This document shows, piece by piece, positions 1 through 8,555 of a DNA stretch of 64,000 nucleotides. This stretch comes from Alteromonas gracilis (GTDB lineage: Bacteria; Pseudomonadota; Gammaproteobacteria; Enterobacterales; Alteromonadaceae): contig NZ_PVNO01000027.1 in NCBI RefSeq assembly GCF_002993325.1, forward strand, positions 1 through 64,000. The letters are read 5' to 3'. Positions within the stretch are counted from its first letter, which is position 1; each line of letters opens with the position of its first letter. The position numbers and the translations under genes were made by a program. The notes under the pieces are model-generated. The model ran no database searches. It was not told the DNA's origin and worked only from the letters and a program-made list of their open reading frames with translations.

Positions 1-1334
1 CTGAGGGATCCCCACGAATTTAATTTCATGTGCCTGCGGCCCAGGCCCCGTCGACTATGGAGCTGTACCATGTGAGTGCAGCTTTCCACTGTCGCATAGT
101 GAATCTTATTCGGCAAGCAACAGCTCTCAGGCCGAGATAGTGGAATGACAGCACGCTTCTGGTTTCGGTATTGGCCTGGAAGCGCCGATGTTTATTCGAA
201 GAGACGACCACCATACCCAGTAGTATAGCCACGAGTGACGCTAACGTAGTGAGCAATACCAGGATTGTTAGACGCTGCTTTTTCACGCTTTTATTTTGCT
301 CATAGCCAAGCCCGAACTTGGTACTTTTCATGTCCCTAAAGCCTTCTTCAATCTGCATGCGCTGGCGATAAATAGCCACGACCTGTTTCGATAAGCGTCG
401 ATGAGATGCTAGTGATGTCGCCAACAGCCACGGGTCTTTCGCGCCTTGCGCATGGACTTTCGACCGCTTTGAGGCTTTGCGTGTACCGTCTGGATTTGAA
501 GCGTGGCGTCCTTTCGTTTTCTGCTTGAACAGAACTAACGTACAGGCAAAGGGGTTACCTCTAGCTATTTCGCTGTTATCAAAGCGCTTTGGTCGTCCTG
601 TCGCTTGAGCATAAAGGTGACGAATACACTGCCACGAATTTCCTCTATCAAGCGAGTAAAAGTGTGGCTTACGAATACGCCCGACAATATCCCAGCCTAA
701 CGCTGATACTTCCCTGAACCAAGGTGATTTATACCCTGCGTCGGTGACGATAATGGGCCGACAGTGTGAAGGTAATATGGCGTGCAAAGTTTTTAAGAAT
801 GCCTTGTGCGTAGCTGGTTTCTCTTTGGTCTTGTTGCAGTGAACTTCTTGATAAAGTGTGACGGGTCTACCTTTTAAAGATATTGCCGCGCGTAAAAGAA
901 AATGTGCTTTACGGTCGTCTAAATCTGACCAGTCGATTGAGATAACAGGGCGTGATGTACTGCCACAAAATAGTTGGCATATAGATGCATAGACAAACGG
1001 TGTTTCACTTAATAGATGCGGGTTTGAAAGCAAGCGGTCGGCACGTTTAATCCGATGCTTCTCAAAGGCTTTATTGCTAATACCTCGACCTATGCTGGTT
1101 ACGGTTGCTGCGCTCCCATCAAGAAGGCTTTTCACGCACGCCGTTAGTGCATCCTGACGAGCTTTATGCATTTTATAGCTGACAAGCGATACGACATTGT
1201 TCACAATAGATAGGGCATTCATGGCAGTTTGGTCTCGGTGATTTTTGGCGATTGATCTGATCACTAAACACCATGAATGTTCCTATCTTTCTTATCTCAC
1301 TGATATCGTTATATTATTTGTGGGGATACCTCAG
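1..1334 (-). mobile_element. IS4-family (IS10-group) insertion sequence
   Basis: A complete-looking insertion sequence fills the left edge. Bases 1-15 (CTGAGGGATCCCCAC) and the reverse complement of 1320-1334 (CTGAGGTATCCCCAC) match at 14 of 15 positions. They resemble the CTGA...ATCCCC ends I recall for IS10. One transposase gene occupies almost all of the interior on the minus strand. IS10-type elements usually make 9-bp target duplications: the right flank would be 1335-1343 (ACTCTGACC), but the left flank is outside the window and cannot be compared. The right end lies 21 bp from the stop codon of the Lrp-type gene, so the insertion sits just downstream of that gene and does not break it. 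Confidence 0.9.
26..1222 (-). CDS. IS4-family transposase (IS10 group)
   Basis: DDE transposase that would cut and paste the surrounding element. The three acidic catalytic positions can be seen: Asp in ISIDWSDLDD, Asp in VTDAGYK, and Glu in the YREK-type signature YRQRMQIEEGFRDMK. The early KHRIKRADRLLSN segment matches the IS10 transposase N-terminal pattern. The frame is open from a GTG at 1264, but I prefer the ATG at 1222, because the protein then starts where IS10 transposase starts and neither codon has a clear ribosome binding site. The length of about 398 residues is close to the 402 of IS10. No frameshift or internal stop is seen, so it may be active. Confidence 0.9.
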   Translation of the reverse strand: MNALSIVNNVVSLVSYKMHKARQDALTACVKSLLDGSAATVTSIGRGISNKAFEKHRIKRADRLLSNPHLLSETPFVYASICQLFCGSTSRPVISIDWSDLDDRKAHFLLRAAISLKGRPVTLYQEVHCNKTKEKPATHKAFLKTLHAILPSHCRPIIVTDAGYKSPWFREVSALGWDIVGRIRKPHFYSLDRGNSWQCIRHLYAQATGRPKRFDNSEIARGNPFACTLVLFKQKTKGRHASNPDGTRKASKRSKVHAQGAKDPWLLATSLASHRRLSKQVVAIYRQRMQIEEGFRDMKSTKFGLGYEQNKSVKKQRLTILVLLTTLASLVAILLGMVVVSSNKHRRFQANTETRSVLSFHYLGLRAVACRIRFTMRQWKAALTWYSSIVDGAWAAGT

Positions 1335-1355
1335 ACTCTGACCCTATAATTTTGA

Positions 1356-1823
1356 TTACTGGCGCTTTATTGGTAGTTCAGTCGTGTTCTTAACTTGCTT
1401 CAGTGCAAACGTAGAGCTTATATGGTCTACCAAAGGAAGATGTGTCAATTTCGTCTTCAGTAAAAACTCGTATTCTTCAATACTCTCCACGATGACTTTT
1501 AATAAGTAATCTTTTTCGCCGCTTGTGGTGTGACACTCCACAATTTCGTCGATGTTCTGCACGGCATTTTCAAAATCGGTTAACGAGTCACCGTCGTGGT
1601 TTTTTAGCGTCACATAGATAAAAACCGACACACCCAAGTTAAGCTTTTTACTGTTTAAAAGAGTGACTTTACCAAGAATAATGCCATCAGCTTCCATTCG
1701 TTTTACCCGCCTCCAACATGGAGTATGAGACAAGCCTACACGTTGGCTCAAGTCAGCCATTGACACCGTGGCGTCTTGTTGAAGAACGCGTAAAATCTCA
1801 CGGTCAAATTTATCCAATTTCAT
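1356..1823 (-). CDS. Lrp/AsnC-family transcriptional regulator
   Basis: A feast/famine regulator of about 155 residues, the usual size. An N-terminal winged helix-turn-helix (about residues 5-60, with MADLSQRVGLSHTPCWRRV as its core) precedes an Lrp-type ligand-sensing RAM domain (about 65-145). It is divergent from leucine dehydrogenase. This arrangement is typical of branched-chain amino acid catabolism regulators, so the inferred role is control of that gene in response to an amino acid. The ATG at 1823 is preferred; a GTG two codons upstream at 1829 is possible. A perfect inverted repeat 51 bp upstream is a candidate operator or attenuator. Confidence 0.9.
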   Translation of the reverse strand: MKLDKFDREILRVLQQDATVSMADLSQRVGLSHTPCWRRVKRMEADGIILGKVTLLNSKKLNLGVSVFIYVTLKNHDGDSLTDFENAVQNIDEIVECHTTSGEKDYLLKVIVESIEEYEFLLKTKLTHLPLVDHISSTFALKQVKNTTELPIKRQ

Positions 1824-2131
1824 TAACACTGTTTCCGTCGTTTTTATGATGTTTATTATATATCAAAAAAAAATCTAGGATAGCCATCCTAGAAAAATTG
1901 TATTCAATTCTATTGCGTTTCAGTTTGTAAATTTCATTAACAAACTTTGCAAGGCCTGTCCTCTGAATTATCGGATACACTTTGCAAAATGTTGATGAAC
2001 CTCGCGTGGCCGGTAAGTGTAACGCAAAATGTCATCACACTCTCATATCAGCCCAATCTGGAAGCGTGTACTTTTCGTGACAGCAGCATATTGGGTAGGT
2101 TTCAATTCATCACGGTTTTAATAGGGAATAT
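1824..2131. other. Divergent intergenic region between lrp-type gene and ldh
   Basis: About 300 bases between two divergent starts. It must hold both promoters. The one clear element is the inverted repeat at 1874-1893. An open frame from 1947 to 2207 on the plus strand runs into leucine dehydrogenase in another frame and shows no protein-like features. Confidence 0.6.
1874..1893 (-). promoter_or_regulatory. Perfect 8-bp inverted repeat followed by T-run on minus strand (operator or attenuator)
   Basis: TCTAGGAT-AGCC-ATCCTAGA is a perfect 8-bp dyad with a 4-base spacer. Read on the minus strand, towards the Lrp-type gene, it is followed at once by nine T residues (1865-1873), which is the layout of an intrinsic terminator. 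It could be an attenuator in the regulator's leader, a stop for antisense transcription, or a DNA operator for the Lrp-type protein. The sequence alone does not decide. Confidence 0.5.
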
Positions 2132-3190
2132 ATGTCAGTTTTTGATCACCCAGAGTTCGATAATCACGAACATGTTGCATTCTATCACGATGAAAAAGCG
2201 GGCTTGAGTGCCATTATTGCTGTGCACAACACCAACTTGGGACCAGCACTCGGTGGTTGTCGTATGTGGCCCTACGTAAATAGTAGTGAGGCTTTAACTG
2301 ATGTGTTGAGATTATCTAAAGGCATGACCTATAAAGCGGCAATGGCTAACCTAGCGCTTGGTGGTGGTAAATCTGTAATTATCGGTGATCCGAGAAAAGC
2401 AAAAACGCCTGAAATGATGAAGGCGATGGGTAAGTTTGTAGAGTCTCTTGGGGGCAAATACTTCACCGCGGAAGATTCAGGTATATCGGTGACTGATTTA
2501 CAAACAATGGCGACTGAATCTGATTATATCGCTGGCGTTAATGCAAAATATCATTACTCAGGCGAAGTGCCTGATGGAAATCCTGCGCCCTCTACTGCTT
2601 ATGGGGTGTTTGTAGGGTTAAAAGCGACGGTAGAATATGGTTTGAAGCGAAGCTTGGACGGTGTGAGTGTTGCTATTCAAGGTATGGGCCATGTGGGCTA
2701 TCGTTTGGCGAAACATCTGCACGAGCACGGGGCTAAACTCTACGTTGCTGACATTTACCCTGAAGGTGTGGAAAAAGCAGTTGCTGAGTTTGGTGCGACA
2801 GCCGTGGCGCCGGAAGAAATATTGAGCCTAGATGTTGATGTACTCGCACCTTGTGCATTGGGAGCAGCCATTAACGACCAGACATTACCGGCAATAAAGG
2901 CAAAAGTCATTGCCGGCGCTGCGAATAACCAACTTGCCCGTGAAGACATGGGAGAGCTACTTCAGCAGCGCGGAATTCTATACGCGCCTGACTATGTAAT
3001 TAATGCAGGTGGCGTTATTGATATTTTCCATCAGCGAATGGAATCAAGTTCCAATGAAGCGTTGCGCGCACACATAGAGCAAATTGGCGATACGCTGAAA
3101 GAAATTTATGAACGTGCAGAGCAGGACGGCGCAGCAACCAACCGCGTTGCAAATGTCATCGCAGAAGAGAGATTTACTATAAAGGGTTGA
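2132..3190 (+). CDS. ldh: Leucine dehydrogenase (Glu/Leu/Phe/Val dehydrogenase family)
   Basis: NAD-dependent oxidative deamination of leucine, valine and isoleucine to their 2-oxo acids, the entry step of branched-chain amino acid catabolism. The 352 residues match the family. Lys68 (GMTYK) and Lys80 (LALGGGK) sit at the two catalytic lysine positions of leucine dehydrogenases. A Rossmann nucleotide-binding motif GMGHVG lies at residues 184-189. The start has an AGGGA ribosome binding site. The divergent Lrp-type gene is the likely regulator. Valine or phenylalanine preference cannot be excluded from sequence. Confidence 0.93.
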   Translation: MSVFDHPEFDNHEHVAFYHDEKAGLSAIIAVHNTNLGPALGGCRMWPYVNSSEALTDVLRLSKGMTYKAAMANLALGGGKSVIIGDPRKAKTPEMMKAMGKFVESLGGKYFTAEDSGISVTDLQTMATESDYIAGVNAKYHYSGEVPDGNPAPSTAYGVFVGLKATVEYGLKRSLDGVSVAIQGMGHVGYRLAKHLHEHGAKLYVADIYPEGVEKAVAEFGATAVAPEEILSLDVDVLAPCALGAAINDQTLPAIKAKVIAGAANNQLAREDMGELLQQRGILYAPDYVINAGGVIDIFHQRMESSSNEALRAHIEQIGDTLKEIYERAEQDGAATNRVANVIAEERFTIKG

Positions 3191-3216
3191 AAACTCTCGG
3201 CCAAGTAGTCATAATG

Positions 3217-3239
3217 CGCCCCGCACTCAAGCAGGGGCG
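3217..3239 (+). terminator. GC-rich hairpin between ldh and the SRP RNA
   Basis: CGCCCC and GGGGCG form a perfect 6-bp stem around an 11-base loop, 26 bp after the ldh stop codon. No T-run follows. It may be an ldh 3' end structure or part of the SRP RNA precursor leader. A CATAAT -10-like element lies just before it at 3210-3215. Confidence 0.4.
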
Positions 3240-3269
3240 AATGGCTCTGCACTGAATGCGATTTTCTAT

Positions 3270-3381
3270 GGTGGGCTTTTGGTCCTCCCGCAATGATACT
3301 CTGTGAACTCGGTCAGGCCTGGAAGGGAGCAGCCGCAGCAGACGACTCATGTGCCGGGATGTGGCTGGAGGCCCGCCACCC
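3270..3381 (+). ncRNA. ffs: Signal recognition particle 4.5S RNA
   Basis: RNA component of the signal recognition particle, which binds Ffh and directs nascent inner-membrane proteins to FtsY. The conserved apical domain is clear: GGAAGGGAGCAGCC (about 3320-3333) followed by the GTGCCGGGATGTGGCTGG segment (about 3352-3369), as in E. coli 4.5S RNA. The 5' GGTGGGC and the 3' GCCCGCCACC close the long helix. The length of about 112 nt fits the bacterial 4.5S class without an Alu domain. Ends are estimated to within a few bases. Confidence 0.95.
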
Positions 3382-3389
3382 AAATTCCT

Positions 3390-3680
3390 TTATTCTTCAG
3401 TTCTTTTGCTTTTCTTATTCTTCTCTGTTTCATCCAAGTATTTCAGTGCTTTACTAATGGCGTGCTCCACGTTCATTTCCATTTGATTACGCTCGCTTTG
3501 CGGCAAATAAAAAGCCATATCTACCTCATATCGAATATAACGAGGTGGGACTTGATTTAACGCCAAACAACACAAGTCGGCTAAGTAGTCAGGGCTTTTG
3601 GTTGTGTCCAATCCTAACTTGGTAATTCGTTCTAATACCAGGTGCTCATAATAATTATGAATGTCGTCATCTAGCTTCAT
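3390..3680 (-). CDS. ComFB-family protein (late competence development family)
   Basis: A 96-residue protein matching the ComFB family: an N-terminal NYYEHLVLERI segment, a central DYLADLCCLALNQVPPRYIR core (about residues 30-50) and a charged Lys/Glu-rich tail. The conserved ALN-PPRY motif is the best evidence. ComFB is named from the Bacillus comF operon, and related proteins in other bacteria have been linked to cyclic-di-nucleotide binding; its role here is unknown. It stands alone, convergent with the SRP RNA gene, and no competence gene is next to it. Confidence 0.8.
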   Translation of the reverse strand: MKLDDDIHNYYEHLVLERITKLGLDTTKSPDYLADLCCLALNQVPPRYIRYEVDMAFYLPQSERNQMEMNVEHAISKALKYLDETEKNKKSKRTEE

Positions 3681-3949
3681 GATTCTTCCCCATATAAATC
3701 TGACAGCGCTCTAATGTTGTCGTTTTGAATTAAGCTACAGTAATTTTTATCAGATGCAGTATCCATTTTTAGCTATGGACACATTTTTATACGCACACAG
3801 TGGTGTAACACAGCATTTGGATGTATGTCCTTATAATGTATAGCTTGTATTCTGTGGATGTCGAGGTGACGATGATAGAATAATAGCAGTCCGCATAGAT
3901 AATCACCCACTCAGCGAGACTTAAATAAGCGCAAAAAGGCGAGAACGAC

Positions 3950-5038
3950 ATGAAAAAGAATATAGAGCCCTGCTACTACGGCGACTACCTCCAGCTAGAT
4001 AAAATACTGGGGGCGCAAGACCTCCAAAGTGAAAAATACGGAGATGCCGCGCACGAGGAGATGTTGTTCATTATCGTTCATCAAGTTTATGAACTATGGT
4101 TCAAACAGGTACTTCACGAGCTCAATGCGGTTATTGATACCTTCAATCAAAAAACGGTGAAAGATCAGCAGTTGACCTTGGTTGTGCATAGACTACATAG
4201 AGTCATACAAATTCAAAAACTAATGAACGATCAAATTGCCATCATGGAAACCATGACACCGCAGCAGTTTTTGTCGTTTCGAGATTACCTTGTCCCTGCA
4301 TCTGGGTTCCAAAGTATCCAGTTTAAACGTTTAGAGATTTCGCTCGGCTTAAAACGAGACTTTAGAATCGACTTCGATAAGCAAAGCTTCTATAACCGCC
4401 TTACAGATAAAGACAGGGCATTACTCGAAAACCTTGAAAGTAAACCAAGCTTGTTTGAGCTAGTAGATAAATGGCTGTCGAGAATGCCACTTTTAAAAAC
4501 CGAGGGGTTCGACTTCTGGCAATATTATAAAAATGCGACAGACGAAATGTTAAATGATGATCATCACACCATTTCAACCAACGACATGTTATCTGAGACA
4601 GAGAGACGCCAAGAGTTAAAAGACTTGAAAGCGACTAAAGAGAACTTCGATGCTCTGTTTGACGAAGCTAAATTTGAAAAACTGAGGGGCGAAGATAAAT
4701 TTCGTTTAAGTCATAAAGCATTGCTTTCGGCGCTATTTATCAAGCAGTACTCAGAAGAACCCATTTTTAATCTTCCTTTTCAGCTCATCACTGCTCTGAC
4801 TGAAATTGACGAACAACTCACTATCTGGCGCTATCGCCATGCGATGATGGTTCAGCGAATGCTGGGCACTAAAATTGGCACAGGAGGCTCATCTGGGCAT
4901 CATTATCTCAAGAAAACGACTGAATCGAACCGCATCTATTTAGACTTCTTTAACATGGCGACTTTTTTACTACCTAAAAGTGCGTTGCCAGACTTGCCAG
5001 AGACTGTAAGAAAGCAATTGGGCTTTTATCTGCAGTAA
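3950..5038 (+). CDS. kynA: Tryptophan 2,3-dioxygenase
   Basis: Haem dioxygenase that opens the indole ring of L-tryptophan to N-formylkynurenine, the first step of the kynurenine pathway. The substrate-pocket segment EEMLFIIVHQVYELWFKQ (about residues 36-53, with the active-site His44) is diagnostic. WRYRHAMMV supplies the proximal haem ligand His297, and the GTGGSSG loop (Thr311) binds the substrate amino/carboxylate. At 362 residues it is longer than the shortest bacterial forms. The start has an AAGGCGAG ribosome binding site. No kynureninase or formamidase gene is adjacent, so the rest of the pathway must lie elsewhere. Confidence 0.95.
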   Translation: MKKNIEPCYYGDYLQLDKILGAQDLQSEKYGDAAHEEMLFIIVHQVYELWFKQVLHELNAVIDTFNQKTVKDQQLTLVVHRLHRVIQIQKLMNDQIAIMETMTPQQFLSFRDYLVPASGFQSIQFKRLEISLGLKRDFRIDFDKQSFYNRLTDKDRALLENLESKPSLFELVDKWLSRMPLLKTEGFDFWQYYKNATDEMLNDDHHTISTNDMLSETERRQELKDLKATKENFDALFDEAKFEKLRGEDKFRLSHKALLSALFIKQYSEEPIFNLPFQLITALTEIDEQLTIWRYRHAMMVQRMLGTKIGTGGSSGHHYLKKTTESNRIYLDFFNMATFLLPKSALPDLPETVRKQLGFYLQ

Positions 5039-5173
5039 ATCTATATTCGAAAAAATGCATTTAAATTAAATGTTTATTGAAAATTTGGGCCGGTTCAACC
5101 GAACATCGCTCAAAAGAGTTGTTTCGTCGCAAGCCGCGCATAAATGAGTTGATTATTTTGCTCTGGTTAGTCA

Positions 5174-5211
5174 ATTATCCTTTCGGATAATATTTATTAT
5201 CTTTAATAAAT
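5174..5211 (+). promoter_or_regulatory. Two back-to-back perfect inverted repeats upstream of a TonB receptor
   Basis: ATTATCC-TTTC-GGATAAT (5174-5191) is followed directly by ATTTATTA-TCTT-TAATAAAT (5192-5211). Each is a perfect dyad with a 4-base loop, 77-114 bp before the receptor start. They could be tandem operators or leader-RNA hairpins. Confidence 0.45.
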
Positions 5212-5287
5212 ACAAAGGTTTAGGTTGGCTTAATTGATTTTTCATAAAAGCTTAATACTGGACCATGACTAACCAGGGAATACGTAC

Positions 5288-8233
5288 ATGTATCAAATCA
5301 AGAGAAGTGCAGTTGCATTAGCAGTTGCACTGTCAATTGGTGCAACTGCACCAGCTTTAGCAAATAATACCAATGGCTCAATTCAGGGAACATCTGTTCA
5401 AGTAAATGGCAGCAGCCTTGCAAATGTTACTGTTACCATCGAAAACTTAGATACGGGTCTAACACGCTCTGTACAAAGTGATGAGTCAGGAAACTTCCGC
5501 TTTCCATTACTTCCTGCTGGTAACTACAAAGTTACCGCAGAAAAGAATGGATTTCGTACTACCATTCAAGAATCTGTAAAAGTAGGGATTAGCGGCAAAA
5601 CAAACCTAGATATGCGTCTTGCCAGCGATGATGTAGAGCGTATTGAGGTTACTGGCACCACTATTGCCATGGTTGACGTGACGAGTTCAAGTACTGGTAT
5701 CGTAGTAGATAGCGTAACGTTAGATAGAGTACCGGTTCCACGTAACCTAACTTCTGTTGCGCTATTAGCGCCAGGCACAACGCAAGGTGATTCTGCTTTT
5801 GGAGATTTGCCTTCAATTGGTGGTGCATCAGTTGGCGAGAATGGTTATTACGTCAACGGCTTGAATATTACTAATTTCCGTACTGGCGTGGGTTCAAGTG
5901 AGCCACCGTTTGATATGTATGAAACGTTTGAAGTCAAAACGGGTGGTTATTCAGCAGAGTTTGGGCGTGTAACAGGCGGTGTTATAAACGCTAAAACCAA
6001 AAGTGGTACTAACGAGTTTAAAGCGGGTGCTAACTTCTATTGGGAGCCAGATTCACTTCGTGAACAGCGTGATTCTTCACGCAATAACGTAAATAGCTTG
6101 TACCGAATTGACAACACGCAAGATGAAGTCGATGAGTGGGACGTTAACGTATGGGCAAGTGGCGCTTTAATTGAAGATAAGTTGTTCTTCTATGCGTTAT
6201 TCAACCCTCGTTCAGCAGAAAATAACTACGCTGGTGCGCAAACTAATACTTCTGATGGTGTTCTTCAGAACGGCTATTTCGAAAAAGATGACGATGCATT
6301 TTGGGTAGCCAAAGTTGATTGGTATGTTACAGAGAACAATATTCTTGAAATCACAGCCTTTTCTGATGAGCGCTCGACAGAAATCACGACTTATGATTCC
6401 GTTGACGCCGGTGATTACACTAATGGACGTGTAGGCTATGAAGACGAAGGCGGCTTAAACTATACCGCTAAGTGGACGAGCATTATTAATGATGACTTCT
6501 CAATTTCTGCTCAGTATGGCATTAACAAACAAGACAGAACAGTACGAAGCGAGTTAGACGGCAACCCAGTGGTTTATTACCGCTATGACAGCACCGCATC
6601 ATTCGTTCCTACAAACACATGGGCTAATTTCACCGCGGAGCAAGGTGATGATGAGCGCGAAGTTATTCGACTGGACGCAGACTGGTATGCGGGCGATCAC
6701 TCGGTACGATTTGGTGTAGACTACGAAAAACTTACTTCAAACAGCAACACAGTTAACTCGGGTGGCGCTTATTATCTATATTACGTAGATGACAGTGATG
6801 CTGCTAACGAAGAAATTTATCAGGTCCGTTATCGCGACTATAACGTTGGAGGCCAATTCGATTCTGAAAACTTCGCTTTTTATGTTCAAGACCAATGGCA
6901 AGTTACAGACACCTTAGTCATTAACGCAGGTCTTCGTAACGATACATTCGAAAACTTCAATGCTGATGGCGAATCTTTCGCAAAACTCGATAACCAGTGG
7001 GCACTTCGTTTAGGCGCAGTATGGGATGTATTTGGTGATGGTGAGACCAAAGCATGGGCAAGCTACGGTAGATACTACTTACCTATTGCAGCAAACACCA
7101 ATATCCGTCTAGCAGGCGCGGAAACTTACACACAAGAGTACTACGCGTTTGAAGGTTTCGCTGATGAAGCTTTGGGCATTCCTAATTTGACGGGCGCTAA
7201 AACTCAGCCTGATGATGTATTCGCTGACGGTACTGCAAAGTCTCCAGATGAAATTGTGGATCAAAACTTGGATTCAATGTACTCGGATGAATTTATCGCA
7301 GGTTATCAATTCCAATTGAATGATGAATGGAGCATGTCAATTCAAGGTACGTATCGTGAGCTTTCAACCACTATTGAAGATATGGCTATTGATGCGGCGG
7401 TTATTGAGTGGGCGGCAGCAAATGGTTACGGTGACGTATCTGATATCTGGGATGGGTTCCACCAGTATGTACTAACAAACCCTAATTCTGATATGCGCAT
7501 TGGCACTACTGAATTGCCGGGTGCAGAGGGTGAGTTAGTGTACATGGACTTGTCTGCTGAAGATCTAGGCTACCCAGATTCAATTCGTAAGTATGCCGCT
7601 GTTGATTTTATGTGGCAGAGAGCATGGGACGGTGTGTGGATGCTTAACGCAGCGTATACGTGGTCACATAGCTGGGGTAACAACGAAGGTTATGTTCGCT
7701 CTGACAACGGTCAAGATGACGCAGGTCTCACAACGTTGTTCGACCAACCGGGACTGCTTGATAACGCCTATGGTGATTTGCCAAACGACAGACGTCACCA
7801 AGTGAAGTTGTACGGTGCTTATGCGGTGACTGAAGATCTAACCCTTGGTGCCAACCTTCAATTCTGGACTGGCCGTCCAATCAATGCCTTTGGCTATCAT
7901 CCAACAGATATTTTTGCTCAAGCTTATGATTCAGAGTCATTCTTCGCCGGTGGTGAGCCAGCACCTCGTGGGTCTCGTGGCCGCACCAGCAGTTATTATT
8001 CTATCGACGTATCTGCTTCCTACAATATAGATATAGGTGACGAGCAGAAGCTGGTTGTTAGAGCGGATATTTTCAACCTTCTTAACAACGACCGCGTTAC
8101 AGAAGTTAATGAAATATATGATGACGAGGGCTCAGCTGATCCAACAAATCCTGACGTAAACCCGAATTACGGTCTGCCAACTGCGTGGCAAACTCCTAGA
8201 TACGTTCGTTTCAGCGTGAACTACTCGTTCTAG
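5288..8233 (+). CDS. TonB-dependent outer-membrane receptor with N-terminal carboxypeptidase-regulatory-like domain (Oar-like)
   Basis: A 981-residue outer-membrane active transporter. A signal peptide (about 1-25, ending APALA) is followed by a carboxypeptidase-regulatory-like beta-sandwich (about 30-112, with the SGNFRFPLLPAGNYKV core), a plug domain (about 118-240) and a 22-strand barrel ending in the aromatic C-terminus (final Phe981). This architecture is that of Oar-like receptors, whose substrates are often peptides or large organic compounds; the substrate here cannot be read from sequence. It has its own long leader with two hairpins and a terminator-like hairpin after it, so it is probably a single-gene unit despite lying after kynA. 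Confidence 0.92.
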   Translation: MYQIKRSAVALAVALSIGATAPALANNTNGSIQGTSVQVNGSSLANVTVTIENLDTGLTRSVQSDESGNFRFPLLPAGNYKVTAEKNGFRTTIQESVKVGISGKTNLDMRLASDDVERIEVTGTTIAMVDVTSSSTGIVVDSVTLDRVPVPRNLTSVALLAPGTTQGDSAFGDLPSIGGASVGENGYYVNGLNITNFRTGVGSSEPPFDMYETFEVKTGGYSAEFGRVTGGVINAKTKSGTNEFKAGANFYWEPDSLREQRDSSRNNVNSLYRIDNTQDEVDEWDVNVWASGALIEDKLFFYALFNPRSAENNYAGAQTNTSDGVLQNGYFEKDDDAFWVAKVDWYVTENNILEITAFSDERSTEITTYDSVDAGDYTNGRVGYEDEGGLNYTAKWTSIINDDFSISAQYGINKQDRTVRSELDGNPVVYYRYDSTASFVPTNTWANFTAEQGDDEREVIRLDADWYAGDHSVRFGVDYEKLTSNSNTVNSGGAYYLYYVDDSDAANEEIYQVRYRDYNVGGQFDSENFAFYVQDQWQVTDTLVINAGLRNDTFENFNADGESFAKLDNQWALRLGAVWDVFGDGETKAWASYGRYYLPIAANTNIRLAGAETYTQEYYAFEGFADEALGIPNLTGAKTQPDDVFADGTAKSPDEIVDQNLDSMYSDEFIAGYQFQLNDEWSMSIQGTYRELSTTIEDMAIDAAVIEWAAANGYGDVSDIWDGFHQYVLTNPNSDMRIGTTELPGAEGELVYMDLSAEDLGYPDSIRKYAAVDFMWQRAWDGVWMLNAAYTWSHSWGNNEGYVRSDNGQDDAGLTTLFDQPGLLDNAYGDLPNDRRHQVKLYGAYAVTEDLTLGANLQFWTGRPINAFGYHPTDIFAQAYDSESFFAGGEPAPRGSRGRTSSYYSIDVSASYNIDIGDEQKLVVRADIFNLLNNDRVTEVNEIYDDEGSADPTNPDVNPNYGLPTAWQTPRYVRFSVNYSF

Positions 8234-8261
8234 AGAGCAGACTTAATCAAAATTTAGGGCA

Positions 8262-8300
8262 GGGCGCGAGTAAATCTTATTTACAGGCTCCGCCCGTTTT
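8262..8300 (+). terminator. Terminator-like hairpin after the Oar-like receptor
   Basis: GGGCG/CGCCC, GAG/CTC and TAAAT/ATTTA segments (8263-8295) can fold into one long stem with small bulges around a CTT loop, followed by GTTTTG. It lies about 30 bp after the receptor stop codon. The short T-tract makes it a moderate rather than strong intrinsic terminator. Confidence 0.55.
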
Positions 8301-8555
8301 GATTAGTGTTTAAAAATCAACCAAGGAGCGTTGTTTTATAGAGGCTTAATGTTAAATGTAAGTTAATATTTACAAATTGCGGTGAAAATACAAAAAAAAA
8401 TTGAACTTTCTTGGAACACCCGTCTGATCGCTGTTGACCACTCACTAACGATGTGGTTATTATCAAAGTGAGGCTTCGACCTTACTAATAAAAATTCGTT
8501 ATATAAACGATTTACGACACACACTAATAACGTTAGTGGTCCAGGGAGACAATAC
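8301..8555 (+). promoter_or_regulatory. Leader region of second TonB receptor with two hairpins
   Basis: No gene is seen here. Two small perfect dyads precede the receptor: TCGTT-ATATA-AACGA (8496-8510) and CACTAA-TAACG-TTAGTG (8522-8538). The second ends only a few bases before the CAGGGAGA ribosome binding site, so it could affect translation. I could not assign a confident promoter. Confidence 0.4.

Noticed and set aside
1947-2207. 86-codon plus-strand frame upstream of and overlapping leucine dehydrogenase
   Set aside because: It runs into the ldh frame out of register, has no ribosome binding site and no protein-like pattern.
3177-3383. 68-codon minus-strand frame
   Set aside because: It lies across the SRP RNA gene and is an antisense shadow of it.
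3303-3560. 85-codon plus-strand frame
   Set aside because: It starts inside the SRP RNA and then overlaps the ComFB-like gene on the other strand.
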